Source: Epiperipatus broadwayi (taxonomy: Eukaryota > Onychophora > Udeonychophora > Euonychophora > Peripatidae). From it: a DNA stretch of 64,000 nucleotides. A model generated the notes under the pieces. The model worked only from the letters and a program-made list of their open reading frames with translations, searched no databases and had not been told where the DNA came from. How positions within the stretch are numbered: the stretch's first letter is position 1; every line of letters begins with the position of its first letter. Positions 1 to 12,479 of this stretch are shown piece by piece. Location: assembly GCA_028023455.1 (NCBI GenBank), contig JAQFVV010012441.1, forward strand, positions 4,337,911 to 4,401,910. The letters are read 5' to 3'. Position numbers and translations under genes: made by a program.

Positions 1-283
1 TGTTGCGAATCAGAGATTAATTATTTTCTATCTTGTGCAGTGCTTCTCAGCAGTTTATGGCTCTAAAATATTATTTATTTTTTCTATATGTTTTCCATGT
101 AGTATACCTATGGAATTTTTATAAATATTTTAAAATTAATTATCTATTTTTTTCTTAAATAGTCTATTGACTTAATTCATACTGAATCTTTGTTATCTAG
201 TTTGGCATAATGCATTCAGACTAATAATAAAAAGAGATTTGGTGGTGGATTTGCAAAAGTTTAAAAACAAAAATATTTAACTA
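1..283. other. AT-rich sequence, nothing recognised
   Basis: No ORF, tRNA-like box or clear repeat copy is visible before the first family A element. Confidence 0.5.
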
Positions 284-937
284 AAAATTACAAAAGAACT
301 TTTAAACACAGACTTTCAAGTTCCCTTCAGCTATCCATTCTATCTTATAATAACCAATACACATGACAACATATGTATGAATAAGATAATTGATGTCAAA
401 TATACATATTTTGTGCTGAACCAGCACTAATCAGTTGAGACAGATCAGCATTTCCCACACATGCATATAATCAGTGCTCAGTTTTTATTAAGATAGCAAA
501 TCTTCAAACTTTAATGGACAGACTCCAATCTGTTTCACTCTCCAACTCTTCAGTCATTCATATTACTGAAAATCTAATGATGGAAGGCTCAAAGTCCTTG
601 TTGATGACAATATTGCTTATGTTGATTTGAGTATTCCATCACCATATTTTTAATAATATGGATGTCCGAAGAATTGGAGAGTGGAAAAGATAGAAACATG
701 TCCCTTAAAGTTTGAAGATTTGCTATCTTAATATAAACTGAACACTGATTATATATATATGGGAGATAATGATCTGGATGAAGTGATAAATGTTCAGCAA
801 AAAATATGTATATCAGATATCATTTATCTTTTTCACATGTATGTGGTCATATGTAATATAAGATGGAGTGGATAGCTGAAGGGAGCTTGAATGTTCTGTG
901 TTTAAATCCCCTATAATTACATCTAAAATTTAGTACA
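284..937. mobile_element. Family A palindromic element, old copy (A1)
   Basis: Two inverted arms meet near 600. The left arm is family A on the minus strand and the right arm is family A on the plus strand. Both contain the family landmarks: a box-B-like tail, the ribozyme position, and the conserved block reading 'gctatcttaatataaactg'. The ribozyme cores in both arms are decayed: the left has CTGATTA with AAAA in place of GAAA, and the right has lost the core. Arm divergence marks it as an old insertion. Confidence 0.7.
395..440 (-). ncRNA. Decayed hammerhead ribozyme, family A
   Basis: On the minus strand, stem II (GTGCT / AGCAC) and its GGTTC loop are intact. The core reads CTGATTA instead of CTGATGA and GAAA has become AAAA. 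Both changes hit invariant positions, so it should be inactive. It is recognised by comparison with 18511..18570 and 31875..31922. Confidence 0.55.
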
Positions 938-1156
938 TCCATGATACTTGTATTCAAATATAAAAGAATTTTTAATAAAAATTGATTAATTTTTGTTTAT
1001 GTTTTTTATTATTTAATAATTTTGAAAACAATGCTAAATGTACGTTGAATCCTGTGATAGAGTAATGGACTTCAGCGCTACAAGATCGAATATCAATTCA
1101 ACATCTCAGATGACTGAATGCCACATGATCTCTTTAATCTACTACCTTTTCAATTA

Positions 1157-1414
1157 AATCAATTATTTTACATAGCGCGATGTTTATAAACTGTAATATT
1201 TAAACAGCATTAAGCTGTTGCACATGCGCTTTGCAGATTTTAACTATAAATGACTGAATACTAACACTTCAAACACATGATAAAGTCCTTGGAAAAGATA
1301 GAGTGACTCTATCTTTTCCAAGGACTTTATCATGTGTTTGAAGTGTTAGTATTCAGTCATTTATAGTTAAAATCTGCAAAGCGCATGTGCAACAGCTTAA
1401 TGCTGTTTAAATAT
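1157..1414. mobile_element. Family C foldback element with perfect arms (C1)
   Basis: The 14-bp sequence TACCTTTTCAATTA flanks the element on both sides (1143..1156 and 1415..1428), which is a target-site duplication. Inside, 1197..1303 and 1307..1414 are exact inverted repeats of about 107 bp around a 3-bp centre. The arm ends share the block around GCGCATGTG with the copy at 50510..51194. No ORF and no canonical hammerhead core was found. Perfect arms imply a recent insertion or gene conversion between arms. A transcript would form one long hairpin. Confidence 0.85.
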
Positions 1415-1428
1415 TACCTTTTCAATTA

Positions 1429-3056
1429 TTTATTTATATCTTACACTAATTAAATAAATACATTTATTTTAAATTTCACAAGCTGTACCAAAGCTCTCTT
1501 TTTCTGTATTCACACACACACTCGCATGGATTATAAATATCTTTAGGCATAAATATTTTATCATAATGAAAAAATCTTTAGTAAGAAACATTGTTGTAAG
1601 AAATTCAAAAGAAATAATAAAATATTTAGTTTAAAATGTACAGTATAAATTCTTTTAACTTTATTTTTAAATTACCAGAATTGGTTTGAATTACAACATC
1701 TACTTTCTTTTATTATATTCTTGACAGCTAAATAATCTTTTATTTAACAGTTAAATCAAAATCAATTTTCTAGTATTGAATTTAAATAGACATGGTACGT
1801 CATTTATTGGAAATGATTATATCTAGAGAATTGTAATGCTTTAACAAGAAGTGATACAAAATATTAACGGATTAATAGATTTCATTTTACTCATGAATTA
1901 TCAAATTTATATATCCAACAATACATCTTTTTTATATATATATTTAGAATCAGCATTTATTACCGTATCTAGATAAATAAGGCAATAATAATATCTAAAA
2001 GTTACCTTACATTATATATATTATAACGAAGGGGAAAAATGAGAATTGTATACATAATTTAGAATACAATAAAAGTTAACTTATCTATAAAATAAGTAAC
2101 TACACGTTTGTTCAGCAAATGAAATCAAATGTGACTTTGATATATTGCATTTGCATAATACGTAAATTAGCATATTTCAAATCAATGTAGATAAGTAGTG
2201 TTTTCTGATGGTGTGAACCATTGACAATTTGGTCAGTCTCTAGGTCATGAAATTTAAGTGAGTATTACAGATATACTTAAAATATTCAATAATATCAAAA
2301 TATATTCAGTTATATAATACATGGCTAACTTTTAAGTTATTGATGATAATATAAACACGTCCTCTGTACTATTAAGGCTAGAGTAAATACTACACCTCCA
2401 AGAATATCAGCCAGCTTTTAAAATGTTTAAACAAATATATCTGTGGAAGATAGTCTTTATTTGTATTGACTTATCACGCGGGCCATGATAATGAGAATTA
2501 CGGTTTGAAGAAGGATTCTCTCCCAGACTTTATTTTGAACTGTTTTATATTTATAGTTTTTACCAGTAGAGCTTTTGGTTATATCTCACAGAAAGTAAAA
2601 ACAGATTACTCTTACTTAACTGAATATAGGAAACAATATATTTATATATGCAATAATGAAACTAAAATGAGGATTGGCTAATTCAATTAATCAACAATAT
2701 ATTTATTAGTCTAAGTACCAACAAATGAAAACAAAGAATATTGATATAAATGCATAATAGATCAAAGATATATTTGTTATGAAGGTTTCATATTGTGGGT
2801 ATATTACAAGTTAATTGAATCTTAACTATTTTTTATTATTATCCGCCAGTAAATATGGAATTAGAATATTATAAATTAGATAATATCAAGAAAAAGATTT
2901 AAATTCAGTCACATTTCAGGTTAAAAAATAATACAGAGAAAATTTCAAAAATTTCGTTGCTTTATAATTTGTAAGAATAAAAAAAAAGTTTTTAAGAATA
3001 GAATCAATATATATGTATATGCTTTAAAGTAAACGTAGCTCAATACATATGTAAAC
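1429..3056. other. AT-rich non-coding stretch
   Basis: Nothing recognisable. The short open frame at 2466..2681 is low-complexity and lacks splice or start context. Confidence 0.5.
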
Positions 3057-3070
3057 AAAAGGCTAAATCA

Positions 3071-3170
3071 TAGTCAAGCGAGAAGTCAGCGCAACAGCCT
3101 TGCAAGCAGTTGCTTGCAGACAGTTGTTCCGGGTTCGCTTCCCGGCCGATGCTTTGACGTATGGGAAAAA
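3071..3170 (+). mobile_element. tRNA-derived SINE with A-tail (S1)
   Basis: About 100 bp with a box-A-like start (GCGAGAAGTCAGCGC), a box B (GGGTTCGCTTCCC) and an A-rich end. It is flanked by the 14-bp repeat AAAAGGCTAAATCA (3057..3070 and 3171..3184), the hallmark of LINE-driven insertion. Three relatives lie at 30371, 38818 and 63767. The short A-tail suggests a LINE partner that recognises poly(A). Confidence 0.85.
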
Positions 3171-3194
3171 AAAAGGCTAAATCATTCTACCCAG

Positions 3195-3325
3195 ACCAAT
3201 AATTAAAAGCAATCTAAATGTTGAACAAAGGATCAAAAATAAAATGAATCCACCTATTCTTGGAAGCTCTTATGTTTATAAGTATACATTTGTCAACATT
3301 GTTGGCAATTCAGATTGGATATATA
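3195..3325 (+). repeat. Family H fragment
   Basis: This stretch matches the minus strand of 53990..54100, sharing 'gaatgaatccacctat'-type blocks and TTTGTCAACA. It is a single arm of the foldback family seen complete at 53680..54110. No TSD was found. Confidence 0.6.
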
Positions 3326-3719
3326 TAATATATTAAAACATGCATTAAAAATCACAAATAATTATACTTTCATGAAGAGCTTTTTTAGAATATCTAGGTT
3401 CTCTATCATCATTAATAATATATATATAGGAAAATACTACAATAGAGATTAAATATGCTAAATAAAATTAAGTAAACCGAGTATGCTTTCAACGCGTCTC
3501 TCTCTATATATATCTAATCAGTAAAATATTTAATGTGCATATATATTACCATTAGATATTTTACATTTTATTTAAAGTAAACATAGTTTTACAATTCCTT
3601 GATTGATATTTTTGATATCATAAATTTAACAATTTATTATGTATTTCCAATTTAATTGTTTTCATAATAAGATCATTTTAATAAAAATCTTCTTTACTTT
3701 TTGGCATTTCTCTTCATAT

Positions 3720-3990
3720 ATTCATATATATTAACTACTTTTTATCATCTCCTTAAATACACTTTAAAGTAATTTTTTATATAATTCCTTTATATAATTC
3801 CTTTATTTTGCTTACTATTAATATGTATATAAAATAATGGTTATATGATTATATGTTTAAATATTGTAGCTCTGATGAAGACTGCAGGACAGTCAAAACT
3901 GTAAGCAAAATAAAGAAGGATTTATATATAAAAAGATTGCATTAAAGTGTATATGAGGAGATGATAAGAACATTTTAATATATATGAATC
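3720..3990 (+). mobile_element. Family E inverted-repeat element (E1)
   Basis: Arms of roughly 90 bp (about 3721..3809 and 3898..3990) are inverted copies containing CTTTATTTTGCTTAC and its complement. Between them, near the right arm, lies a hammerhead-like core. E3 at 46755..47030 has the same plan with a different arm sequence. No coding capacity. Confidence 0.65.
3866..3908 (+). ncRNA. Hammerhead-like motif, family E
   Basis: AGCT, then CTGATGA, one extra A, stem GACTG / CAGTC with loop CAGGA, then AAAA where GAAA is expected. The short stem I pairs GCT with AGC after the predicted cut. The extra A between core and stem II departs from the textbook motif and G12 is lost here. The minus-strand copy at 15755..15797 keeps GAAA. 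Confidence 0.45.
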
Positions 3991-5234
3991 ATTCTTATAG
4001 TGATTGTCAGAGAGATTGATTTGAGGGTTTTTTGAGTTCCAAATCATAGACATATCCAATATAATTTTAACACTGATTAGATTGCAGCTTTATTTAAATA
4101 TTTTCTTGGTAAATTTAAATCTTGATTATTACAGATGAACCCTCAATCAGTATTAAAAATCATCTTTATGTCAGGTCAATATAATATTGATCATAGAATG
4201 AAGTACATTGCTCTTTAAACTGTATGCTAAGTTTAGGCACTTCTTCCTTCTATTCTAATTATTATATTTTGTTTCTCAAAACATTTATTAAACTAATTAA
4301 TATGGATGATATATTACAAATATGGAGATGAGTTATGGAACTAACATTATTGAGTTAAACAGGGTTAGGTATTTAGTGTTTAATAGCTTTTAGTTAGCCA
4401 TCTTAGGATAGATACAAATATAAATTTGGCTTTACATATATTTCATATGTACTAATGTTAGCTAACTTTTTGATTCTCCAGTTATCAGAGTTTATTATGA
4501 TAAACAGCTGAAAAACATCCTTAAAATTATTTACATATTCAACTTCACTTTGAAAAGTAGTCTATAACCAATAATTAGCTTCTGTAATTTATTCTGTCTT
4601 GATATAAAGATAAATAATTTGTTTGCAAAATTTAATGTTTTATATTGTCTTACACAATTTCTTAAATTTTATTTTTCCTGTTTATGAAAACACTTGCTTT
4701 GGAACTCAGAAGCTAACCTACCCCTCTGTGTCTTGTATTTTTCAAAAGAAATATCCTGACCTATTAAGTTGTTTTCCATCTTTAATTACTTCTTGCTATC
4801 TAATTAATAAATTGTTTCCTAAATAATATTTTGCAAAAAGCTCAACATTGTGTAAAATTTTTACATATGTTAAAAGTATACATACAAATATTTTTATATT
4901 TTTAATTGTAATTTAATTGTAGATTAATTAAATTTCTATAATAACTTTTGGTGTAAATTACTATTTTCTTTTAAAGATATATGTTTGCTAATTATATTTT
5001 ATAACTGACGAACCTACTTTTATAACATAAAGCTATTTATTTTCATAAAACAATCTCAATCAATAACAAAAAGGGTGGAATTTGAAAATTAAGTAACTTT
5101 CACACATCACATCCACTACAAAATTTCTTGTATTTACAAATGTAATTAATAAATAATGAAAAATGTTCAATTTCCTATCTTGATCAATTTTGAATATTGT
5201 TTTACCCCTAATTTTTACAGATTCAAAATACTCT
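3991..5234. other. AT-rich non-coding stretch
   Basis: No gene or repeat family recognised. The 67-codon frame at 4623..4826 has no supporting features. Confidence 0.45.
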
Positions 5235-5249
5235 TAATATTGAAATAAA

Positions 5250-5715
5250 TATCACATGATTACCATTCTTTGTGCTTACACAAGCTGTTTACACAGAGGC
5301 TAAACTCTCCATATAGTGGCACCACACTGTGCAATATATAACCACAGTTATGCTGTGGTTATTAAAGAACCAAAGACACCATGAATGCTGAACTGAATTC
5401 ACATCTATATGACTATACAAGCTAATACCCTTGAATTGAAAACATTATTGTGTTTTCATCTTCGACTCAAAGCTTTATAGTTAGCTAATAAAGTGAAAGG
5501 TGGCTGTCAGGGGGTTACATTGGATCCTAATATCAAGGTGCAATGCTCTCAGATCCAAGGTTCTTCACTGATTAAAGCTACAAACTAGAAATTAGTCTGG
5601 GGATATTGAATGAGTAGGCACTAGATAGTTATTTTATGCACATATCTTCATGCATCCATTGTATATTTGGGCTTGCATTGAGTGGCACTACTATACACAT
5701 AATTTTGCCTCTGTG
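5250..5715. mobile_element. Family B inverted element (B1)
   Basis: Ends are inverted copies: AAACTCTCCATATAGTGGCA at the left and its complement at the right. A 15-bp direct repeat with one mismatch (TAATATTgAAATAAA at 5235..5249; TAATATTaAAATAAA at 5716..5730) fits a target-site duplication. The right half carries a family B hammerhead with one core change. Copies lie at 34700, 36735, 44943 and 63234. Confidence 0.75.
5570..5616 (+). ncRNA. Hammerhead ribozyme, family B, one core mutation
   Basis: The core reads CTGATTA (G8 changed), followed by a short stem II, GAAA and the stem III / cleavage-site block ATTAGTC, a GUC-type site. Stem I has partly decayed. Alignment to the intact copy at 45193..45236 supports common origin, but activity is unlikely. 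Confidence 0.65.
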
Positions 5716-6261
5716 TAATATTAAAATAAACAAATAGTAAAAATGATTTAACACACATTAAAAAATTTTGCTTTCCAGAGTTTTGTAATTTTTATCTAAA
5801 CAAACTCTTCAATAATATAATCAAGTATTTATTTATTTTGCTGTACTGTTCTTTTTACTTTCCATGATTAAATAGACTTTATATAAGGTAAGAATGATAG
5901 CCCAATTAACAGCATCATATTATTTATATTACTACAGTTTTATCAATAAGTATCAAACTTCCTATATTCACATTATTTAACATTATTTGTTTTAGAAAAT
6001 ACAGTAATGATTTTTATTATTTATTTATTAAGCCAAAAATTTACTTACAGAAAGAGATAAAAAATGTTTCTTTATACAATTTTTGTGCAGTGGATGTGTT
6101 AGATTGTATATTTTGAGTTTGTAGTGTCTGTTTTTAATTGATATTTTGATTCATTACACCATAGCTAAAAATTATTTAAAAATGCATAGAAAATTTCAAT
6201 TATAATCTCTTTGTTTAATAATGTAAGTGAGGAAAATTTGGCAATTATAAATCAAATTGTA

Positions 6262-6555
6262 ATATATATATATATATAAAAACTTATAAATAAATATTAG
6301 AAAATACAGTAATTAAAATTTGTTAAAAAGAATAAAAAATATAAACGTCACTTAGGAGTGCTTTCAACTATCCTTGTCTTTTTTGTCAAAGACTACAAGG
6401 ATAGTTGGACATATACCACAAGAATAGTTGAAAGCACTCCTAAATGACGTTTACATTTTTTGTTCTTTTTAACAAATTTTAATTATTGTATTTTCTAATA
6501 ATTATTCACAAGTTTACATGTATTATTTTGAATAAATACAGACATCGATTTGTAG

Positions 6556-6590
<35 letters not shown>
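6262..6590. mobile_element. Penelope-related foldback (family G), non-autonomous
   Basis: Inverted arms meet near 6395. The right end, ATACAGACATCGATTTGTA followed by (TA)n, is the same as the right end of the Penelope pair at 60,2xx. The block GAAAGCACTCCTAA matches GAAAGCGCTTCTAA in that element's 3' region. It looks like two opposed Penelope 3' ends with the coding part lost. (TA)n lies at both edges, as in the larger element. Confidence 0.7.
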
Positions 6591-6593
<3 letters not shown>

Positions 6594-6599
6594 GGTGTG

Positions 6600-9584
6600 T
6601 AGTGTCTAGAGCTTTATTTATTTATACAGTTTTATATATGCATTCTTTACGGAACTTTCATATAATAGCACATAACACTAATGCTTGACGTAAACATCTC
6701 TCCATCTGTGTTTCAAGTCTTAAGTAAACAGACTGACAAATTGCTATAATGATTACTAATAAATTAAAAACAGCAGAGCCATACTTATTACTTATATTCC
6801 AGGCACCAAATGCATTTACAATGATCATCTATGTCACAACAAAGGCTACCAACAAATTTTAATAACATATTTATATATAATGTTTTATTATAAAGACTCT
6901 TGTTTCAAATTTTTTCTTCAACCACAACTGTGGTTTTTATATTTAACTTCTAATAAAAGCACTGAGTATTGATTAATTAATTAATTCAGTTATTAGCTAT
7001 ATGGTAATTGAATTAATTAATTTCTGGATGTCCCAATTTTAATTTCAAGTTAATGATAAAAATAAATGTCAATTGTCCTTGAAGAAAATTACTTGTTGCT
7101 TTTTAATGCACATTAAATAAAAGCATTTATTATAAAATATTATATATATATATTATTTTTAACTTTTTAGTATTCAGATATTTTCATAATTATTCATATT
7201 CAAATTTAAAAGTTGGCTAAGTGCACATTAAATAAAAGATTATTTATAAAATATTTTTTGACATATATTATTTTTAACATTTTAAAAAAATCTTTTTTAT
7301 AATTATTCCTATTCCAATTTTAAAATCAAGAATACAATCAATGGTGCACTTTGTGTAATGTTTAAAAGGATATTCAAGCCATTAAAAATCAATTCCAACA
7401 TCTTTTTCTTTTAAAGCATTGTTTAAAAATAACTTTTATAATGAAAATAAACTAAACTTTTATCCATTTAAAAAAAAGAGCAATGTTTGCAATCAAAAAA
7501 TATTAATATTTGTTTTTATTTTTATTTTAAGACTTTGTGCCACTTTTTTTTTAAAAAAAATACTTCCATCTCATGCACATCTCTGAATATTTACTGAATT
7601 GACATGAACATATTTGAAAGTTGATTCACCAACACCATTAGACTGGACAAATAACTGGAAAATCCTGAAATATTTTGTCATCATATTGCATTGTCTTTAA
7701 TTAATAACAGGGAGACAAATCTTAGAAAAAGTCTATTTGATTGCAAAATTTAATCTAATCAAACAACAAATAGAGTTTCTAAGTTAAACCCAAGTATTTA
7801 AAAATAATGACAGTGATTATTTTAATAGTTATTTTATGTTATGATTAGCATCTTAGTATTTAAGAATGAACTAATTAACATGTATTAAATCTAGAGATAG
7901 TTTTATGGTGAACTAGCATGATATTATATATAACGATTATAGAGAGCAGACACACCCTGTATATTATATAAGATAGGCTTTGAAATTTGCTACCACAATG
8001 ATGCCACATTAAGGCATGGATTTCTAATGTTCAGTTTCCTTTGGCTGTAGTGTAGTTCATGTAATTGATGAATGAAACAGATAATAGCAAGCAGATGGGC
8101 TGCAACGAGTGCATGAGGAGATTTCAAATTTGATCAATAAAGACTAGTATATTTCAAAACTTTCAAGCTAAATGGGATATAAAGTATACAATAATAATCA
8201 GCAAGCCATTGAAGTCCTCTGTGGAATAAATGAATATAATTCGAAGGTTTAATTTTTTCTTAGATATTAAAATCAATTTAGTTTAGATAATTGCAATATT
8301 ATTTTTATAATTAGCTCTGTAAATAACTCTATCTTATTTATTGAGTACTTAAATAGAATTGTATCACATATATATATATGTCTAAAAAACATATACATTT
8401 GTAAACAAGTACTTTGAAAGCAATTACATATTTTAAAAACAACTTCGGAAAAAAAAAAACCCGTAAATAACTTCGGGTGTGTGTGATAGCTATTTACGAG
8501 AACGATTGAACTTTTCAAAGAATTTATAAAGGGTTTTTTTGTATTTAACGAGAAATTTACCGTAATTTATGCTACATTACATTACTCAATTGAAAAGTAA
8601 AAAACGTAGAATCATATCTAGTTTAACTATGACGTATTAAACTAATGCCAACAGCAATTTTAAATTTGTGATCCAATCTTGGAAAAATTATTTTATTGAA
8701 GTAATTCAATTTTTTTTTATTTCAAACTAAAAATAAATCTGACATTAAATCTATACCTATATATATTTATAAATATTTTTAAAAAAGTTTTTAAATATGG
8801 TATAAAATAATTGTTCGTTTTCTAACAAACCTACAATTTAATAATGTAATTGTTTATTTTCATAATGCAATAAATTTCTGTTAGTCATTATAAAATATTT
8901 AAATCCTTTTAGATTTATTGAATTAAAATGCTCGATTTTATTAATCCATATGATATGATTGGCTTCCATTTTCTGTAAATATTTTCATCTTTTAATATTT
9001 ATAAGCTTGCTGCACTTTAACGTTTGCCCTATATCTCTTCCAAAGAATATTCAGTATTAAACTTTTCTCTCACATAGACATATCCAATTCTTATTCCATT
9101 TTAACAGCTTCAATATACAAATAGTGAATGAGACGTCAGACCCCACAAGACTGGACAAGTAGTAATGAAATCATAAACATATTTTCTATCTTTCTTTACC
9201 TTCTAGTTTAGAATCGCTGATTATCTGTTTATTGATAATGCTGAATAGTTATTGGTATTAGTTAGTGGGGAATTGCTTAATAAAAACTTTTTAAGCTTAA
9301 TTAGATCCTAAAATATTTTTCAAGTTTTACCCAGTCAGAATTTGAATCTAGATCCTGAGATGTAATGAAGACATAAAGCCACTACATCATGGGATTTTTA
9401 TTGCAAGAATTTTGTCTATGTCTAAAAATATATTCAATGAACTCCATTCTTTTTTTTATTCAATGAATATCTTTTGCTCATTCATTTTAACTCCTACTTT
9501 TTTTTATGGAGCACATTACTTATTCAAATTAAATTACACCTCCTTTTTACACGGATTTATTTAACGCGATTTTGAAGTTACACG
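6600..9584. other. AT-rich non-coding stretch
   Basis: No gene recognised. It includes runs of simple AT sequence and a tRNA-like remnant too degraded to call near 9315..9400. Confidence 0.45.
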
Positions 9585-9674
9585 GTCAAACTCCGATAAT
9601 GTGCTATTACTTTAAATAATAAATTTTGTGCACTTACGTTATATTGAAAGTAATAGCACATTATTGGAATTCGA
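9585..9674. repeat. Short inverted repeat
   Basis: ATAATGTGCTATTACTTT and its complement form arms of about 32 bp around a 27-bp spacer. Family unknown. Confidence 0.6.
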
Positions 9675-12186
9675 CTTTCATCTTAGTAATTTCAATATTT
9701 TCAGTGCTTTATAATAGTAAGATTTTATGCAATAATGAAATTAAAATCATGATTTTCACATTTTATGTATACACACATTAAATTTTACAAGATTATAATG
9801 TAAATTTGTTCAAACATTGTGCGTGTTAATTTTGCATTTTAAATCACATTCTGTTTTTGCTTTTTAAAAAAGAACTTAATCAATTATTAATCATTTAGTG
9901 TCGCAAGTTTATTTTTTAAAAGGTGAGTAATAGCAGTAGGCACAATTAAAATTGAAAATTAAAGACAAAAATAAGAATTTAATTTTTAGTTGTTAGATTA
10001 ATTACTAATTACATTGTCACCAGAAAACCATTAACACAACATGAGAGTGACGTTGGCGCTAGTTGTATTTCCTCTTGTGAAGAATCTGATTTTTTACCAG
10101 TTTGCAAATGAACCTGTTTAACAGCAAATAGTGATAATAATTAAAACGTGTATAAAAAATGTAAATTATGCATAAAAATATATTGTTTTGAATAAAATTA
10201 AGTATTATAGTTAAAAAAAGTTTGTCTTGTATCAATTTTTTCCAAATTTGAAATTTTTTATTAGTCATATTTTATTTTCTTATTTTTTTTTCCGTGAATT
10301 TTAAAGTAATTTTACATTGGTGCTTTGCTTTTATGCAATTTTTGAAAAATCACAGTCTGTATCCCCCTTTTTCAAGGTAAGTTATGTCTATTTTTGCGCG
10401 ATTTCATTTGCGCGTGTTTTCTGAGGAACCTATCTATCGCGTAAAATGAGACCCAGGTGTAGATAAAGCTAAGTTTGACTTCAAATTAAATGAGACATTT
10501 TTAACTGTCTACAAAAAATCCTTCTGCTTATTATATAGAGATCTCTTGATATAGTGAAGGTGTCAAAATTATAAAATGAATAATTTTTTTTGAAAGTATT
10601 TACCAAGCAAATTTAACATTTTTTTTAAAAAAAAAATTGACTTATATTCAATTAGCAATAGATCAATTAATATTGGGTAAATAGGAATCTAACTAAGCTT
10701 AGTAAATACTAAAAACAATGTGAGTTTGGAACATAAATTTTGATATGGTTATTGTTAAAAAAAAATGAAAATTTATTTTATTACTTAAAGAAACAATGCC
10801 ATATGCTAGAGTAATGATTAACTTTATGTTGTTAATTAAAAACATTAGGACGATATTAGTGTAAAGTCCTAGGTCTTACATAATAGTTATTGGTGAAGTG
10901 TGATGTAGTGTTGTTAAATATAAACATTGCTGAAAAATAAATCCTAGCAGACATTAAAATTTGGACGATGATATTATAAAAAATATAGCTGAGGTTGAAG
11001 TGACAAAACACAGACATATCATAAAATTTTAATTTAACAATTGAAAAACATGGATGATGGTGGAGATGTTTGAAAAACTTAGATAACAATCGTAATTTAA
11101 TTTATAACTCAGACACACATAAAAATAGTGTTTCTAAATTATTACCCCACTTATACTTCAAATGACAGAGAAACATCTTTTGGCCAATTCACCACCTGAT
11201 GAATTTTTTCATAAGTATTATGTGTTAAATGCATGTAAAATGGTATACTTTATTATAATAAATTTTTTCAGCAAAAATTCCACATTAAAAGGTGCGAAAG
11301 TCAAAATTCCCACTCTTACAATAGACATAAACCCTGCCCTGACATGTTCAGCCATTGTGTGTTACCAAGGCTGTAAAACGTTTAGTGTTTTATGACATTA
11401 AAGTTTCCAATAAAGCAAAAACATTTTTATTTGCAAATTTATTACGGTTTTAGATAATTTTTTAAAATAATTTACACTATATTTATTAGATATCAACAAA
11501 TATAAATTATTAATAACTTATTTTGACTTAAAATACTTTATTTTTAAAAATATAACGTTATATTAGCAGCTAATATAAATATGGCCTGAAGCAAATTTGG
11601 AGACTTGCTATGATGTAAACAATCTACTTATATTTACGAGGAAGAAAAATCACAATTTTGCAATAAATATTTAAAAAATTTAAACTTTTGAAACATAATT
11701 CATTAGATATTAGAGAAATAAATAATTACTCCTTCAAGTTTTTACAAATATTCAGAAACAAAGAAGATTTCATTGATTTTATAAACTGAAAATAATCTTT
11801 CTAGAAACAATGATATATAACATCTTTGTTTTGATTATGGTCTCATTTTTTAATATTTACAGAAACAAAATGTGAACATTTAAAATGTATTTCAATAGTA
11901 AACAAGAATATCTATCAAATAAAGTCAAATTTGTTATTTTCTGATAAGTAATAATCATTTTATCATATATTTTATGTTGATGTGTGAGACAAAGAAAAAC
12001 ATCAGAATAGTGAAGTACGAAATTGTTAAATAAGTTTATTTAAAATAAATATGTTTACATCTTACAAGAAATGTTGATTTAGAAAATATAGAGGGATAAA
12101 AATTGCAACTTAAAATAGGAGGATTAATAATTGACTATACTGAACAGATATATTGACAATTTTTTTTACTTTATTCTGATTTACAA
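9675..12186. other. AT-rich non-coding stretch
   Basis: Nothing recognised. Open frames here (69-77 codons) are low-complexity and unsupported. Confidence 0.45.
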
Positions 12187-12477
12187 TTAGTTGATTCCAA
12201 ATTGATTTAAGAAAAAGATAAAATAATTATTGTTTTTTTTTTGTAAGGCTGGAGTATGCTGCTGTTTATAAAATTTGTTTAAACTGTTTGGTCTTTTTAA
12301 TATTTTAATAGGTTCTCTCACAGTTTTTATATCATATTTTTCTAAATTAGCTAGTATTTTAGGACTATCAAGGTCAGATCTGTGACCAATATCTAAAAAC
12401 ATTTTTATTCTCTCTAAATCTAACACCAAAATGTCTATTTGATTGACCCAGAGAGCTTCTTTGGCCACCCTGATCAT
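12187..12477 (-). pseudogene. Orphan C-terminus of a Penelope-like GIY-YIG protein
   Basis: The last ~70 residues align with the frame at 27150..27411: both have an IG(H/C)xxDxDxxKI block, then TxREsxEILKR, then LNxF and a closing xPAL. This order is typical of the segment after the GIY-YIG nuclease in retroelement proteins, where (V)RE and LN residues recur after a GH..D.D motif. Only the tail is present; upstream codons are interrupted. It is a dead fragment. The family assignment rests on recalled motif order, not a search. Confidence 0.5.
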
Positions 12478-12479
12478 GA

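Noticed and set aside
1060-1142. Possible second tRNA-like SINE upstream of C1, and a similar remnant at 9315..9400
   Set aside because: Only loose box-B resemblance; no box A, tail or flanking duplication.
6540-6600. (TA)n and (TG)n runs as promoter or origin signals
   Set aside because: Such microsatellites are spread throughout the window and often mark element edges; no further support.
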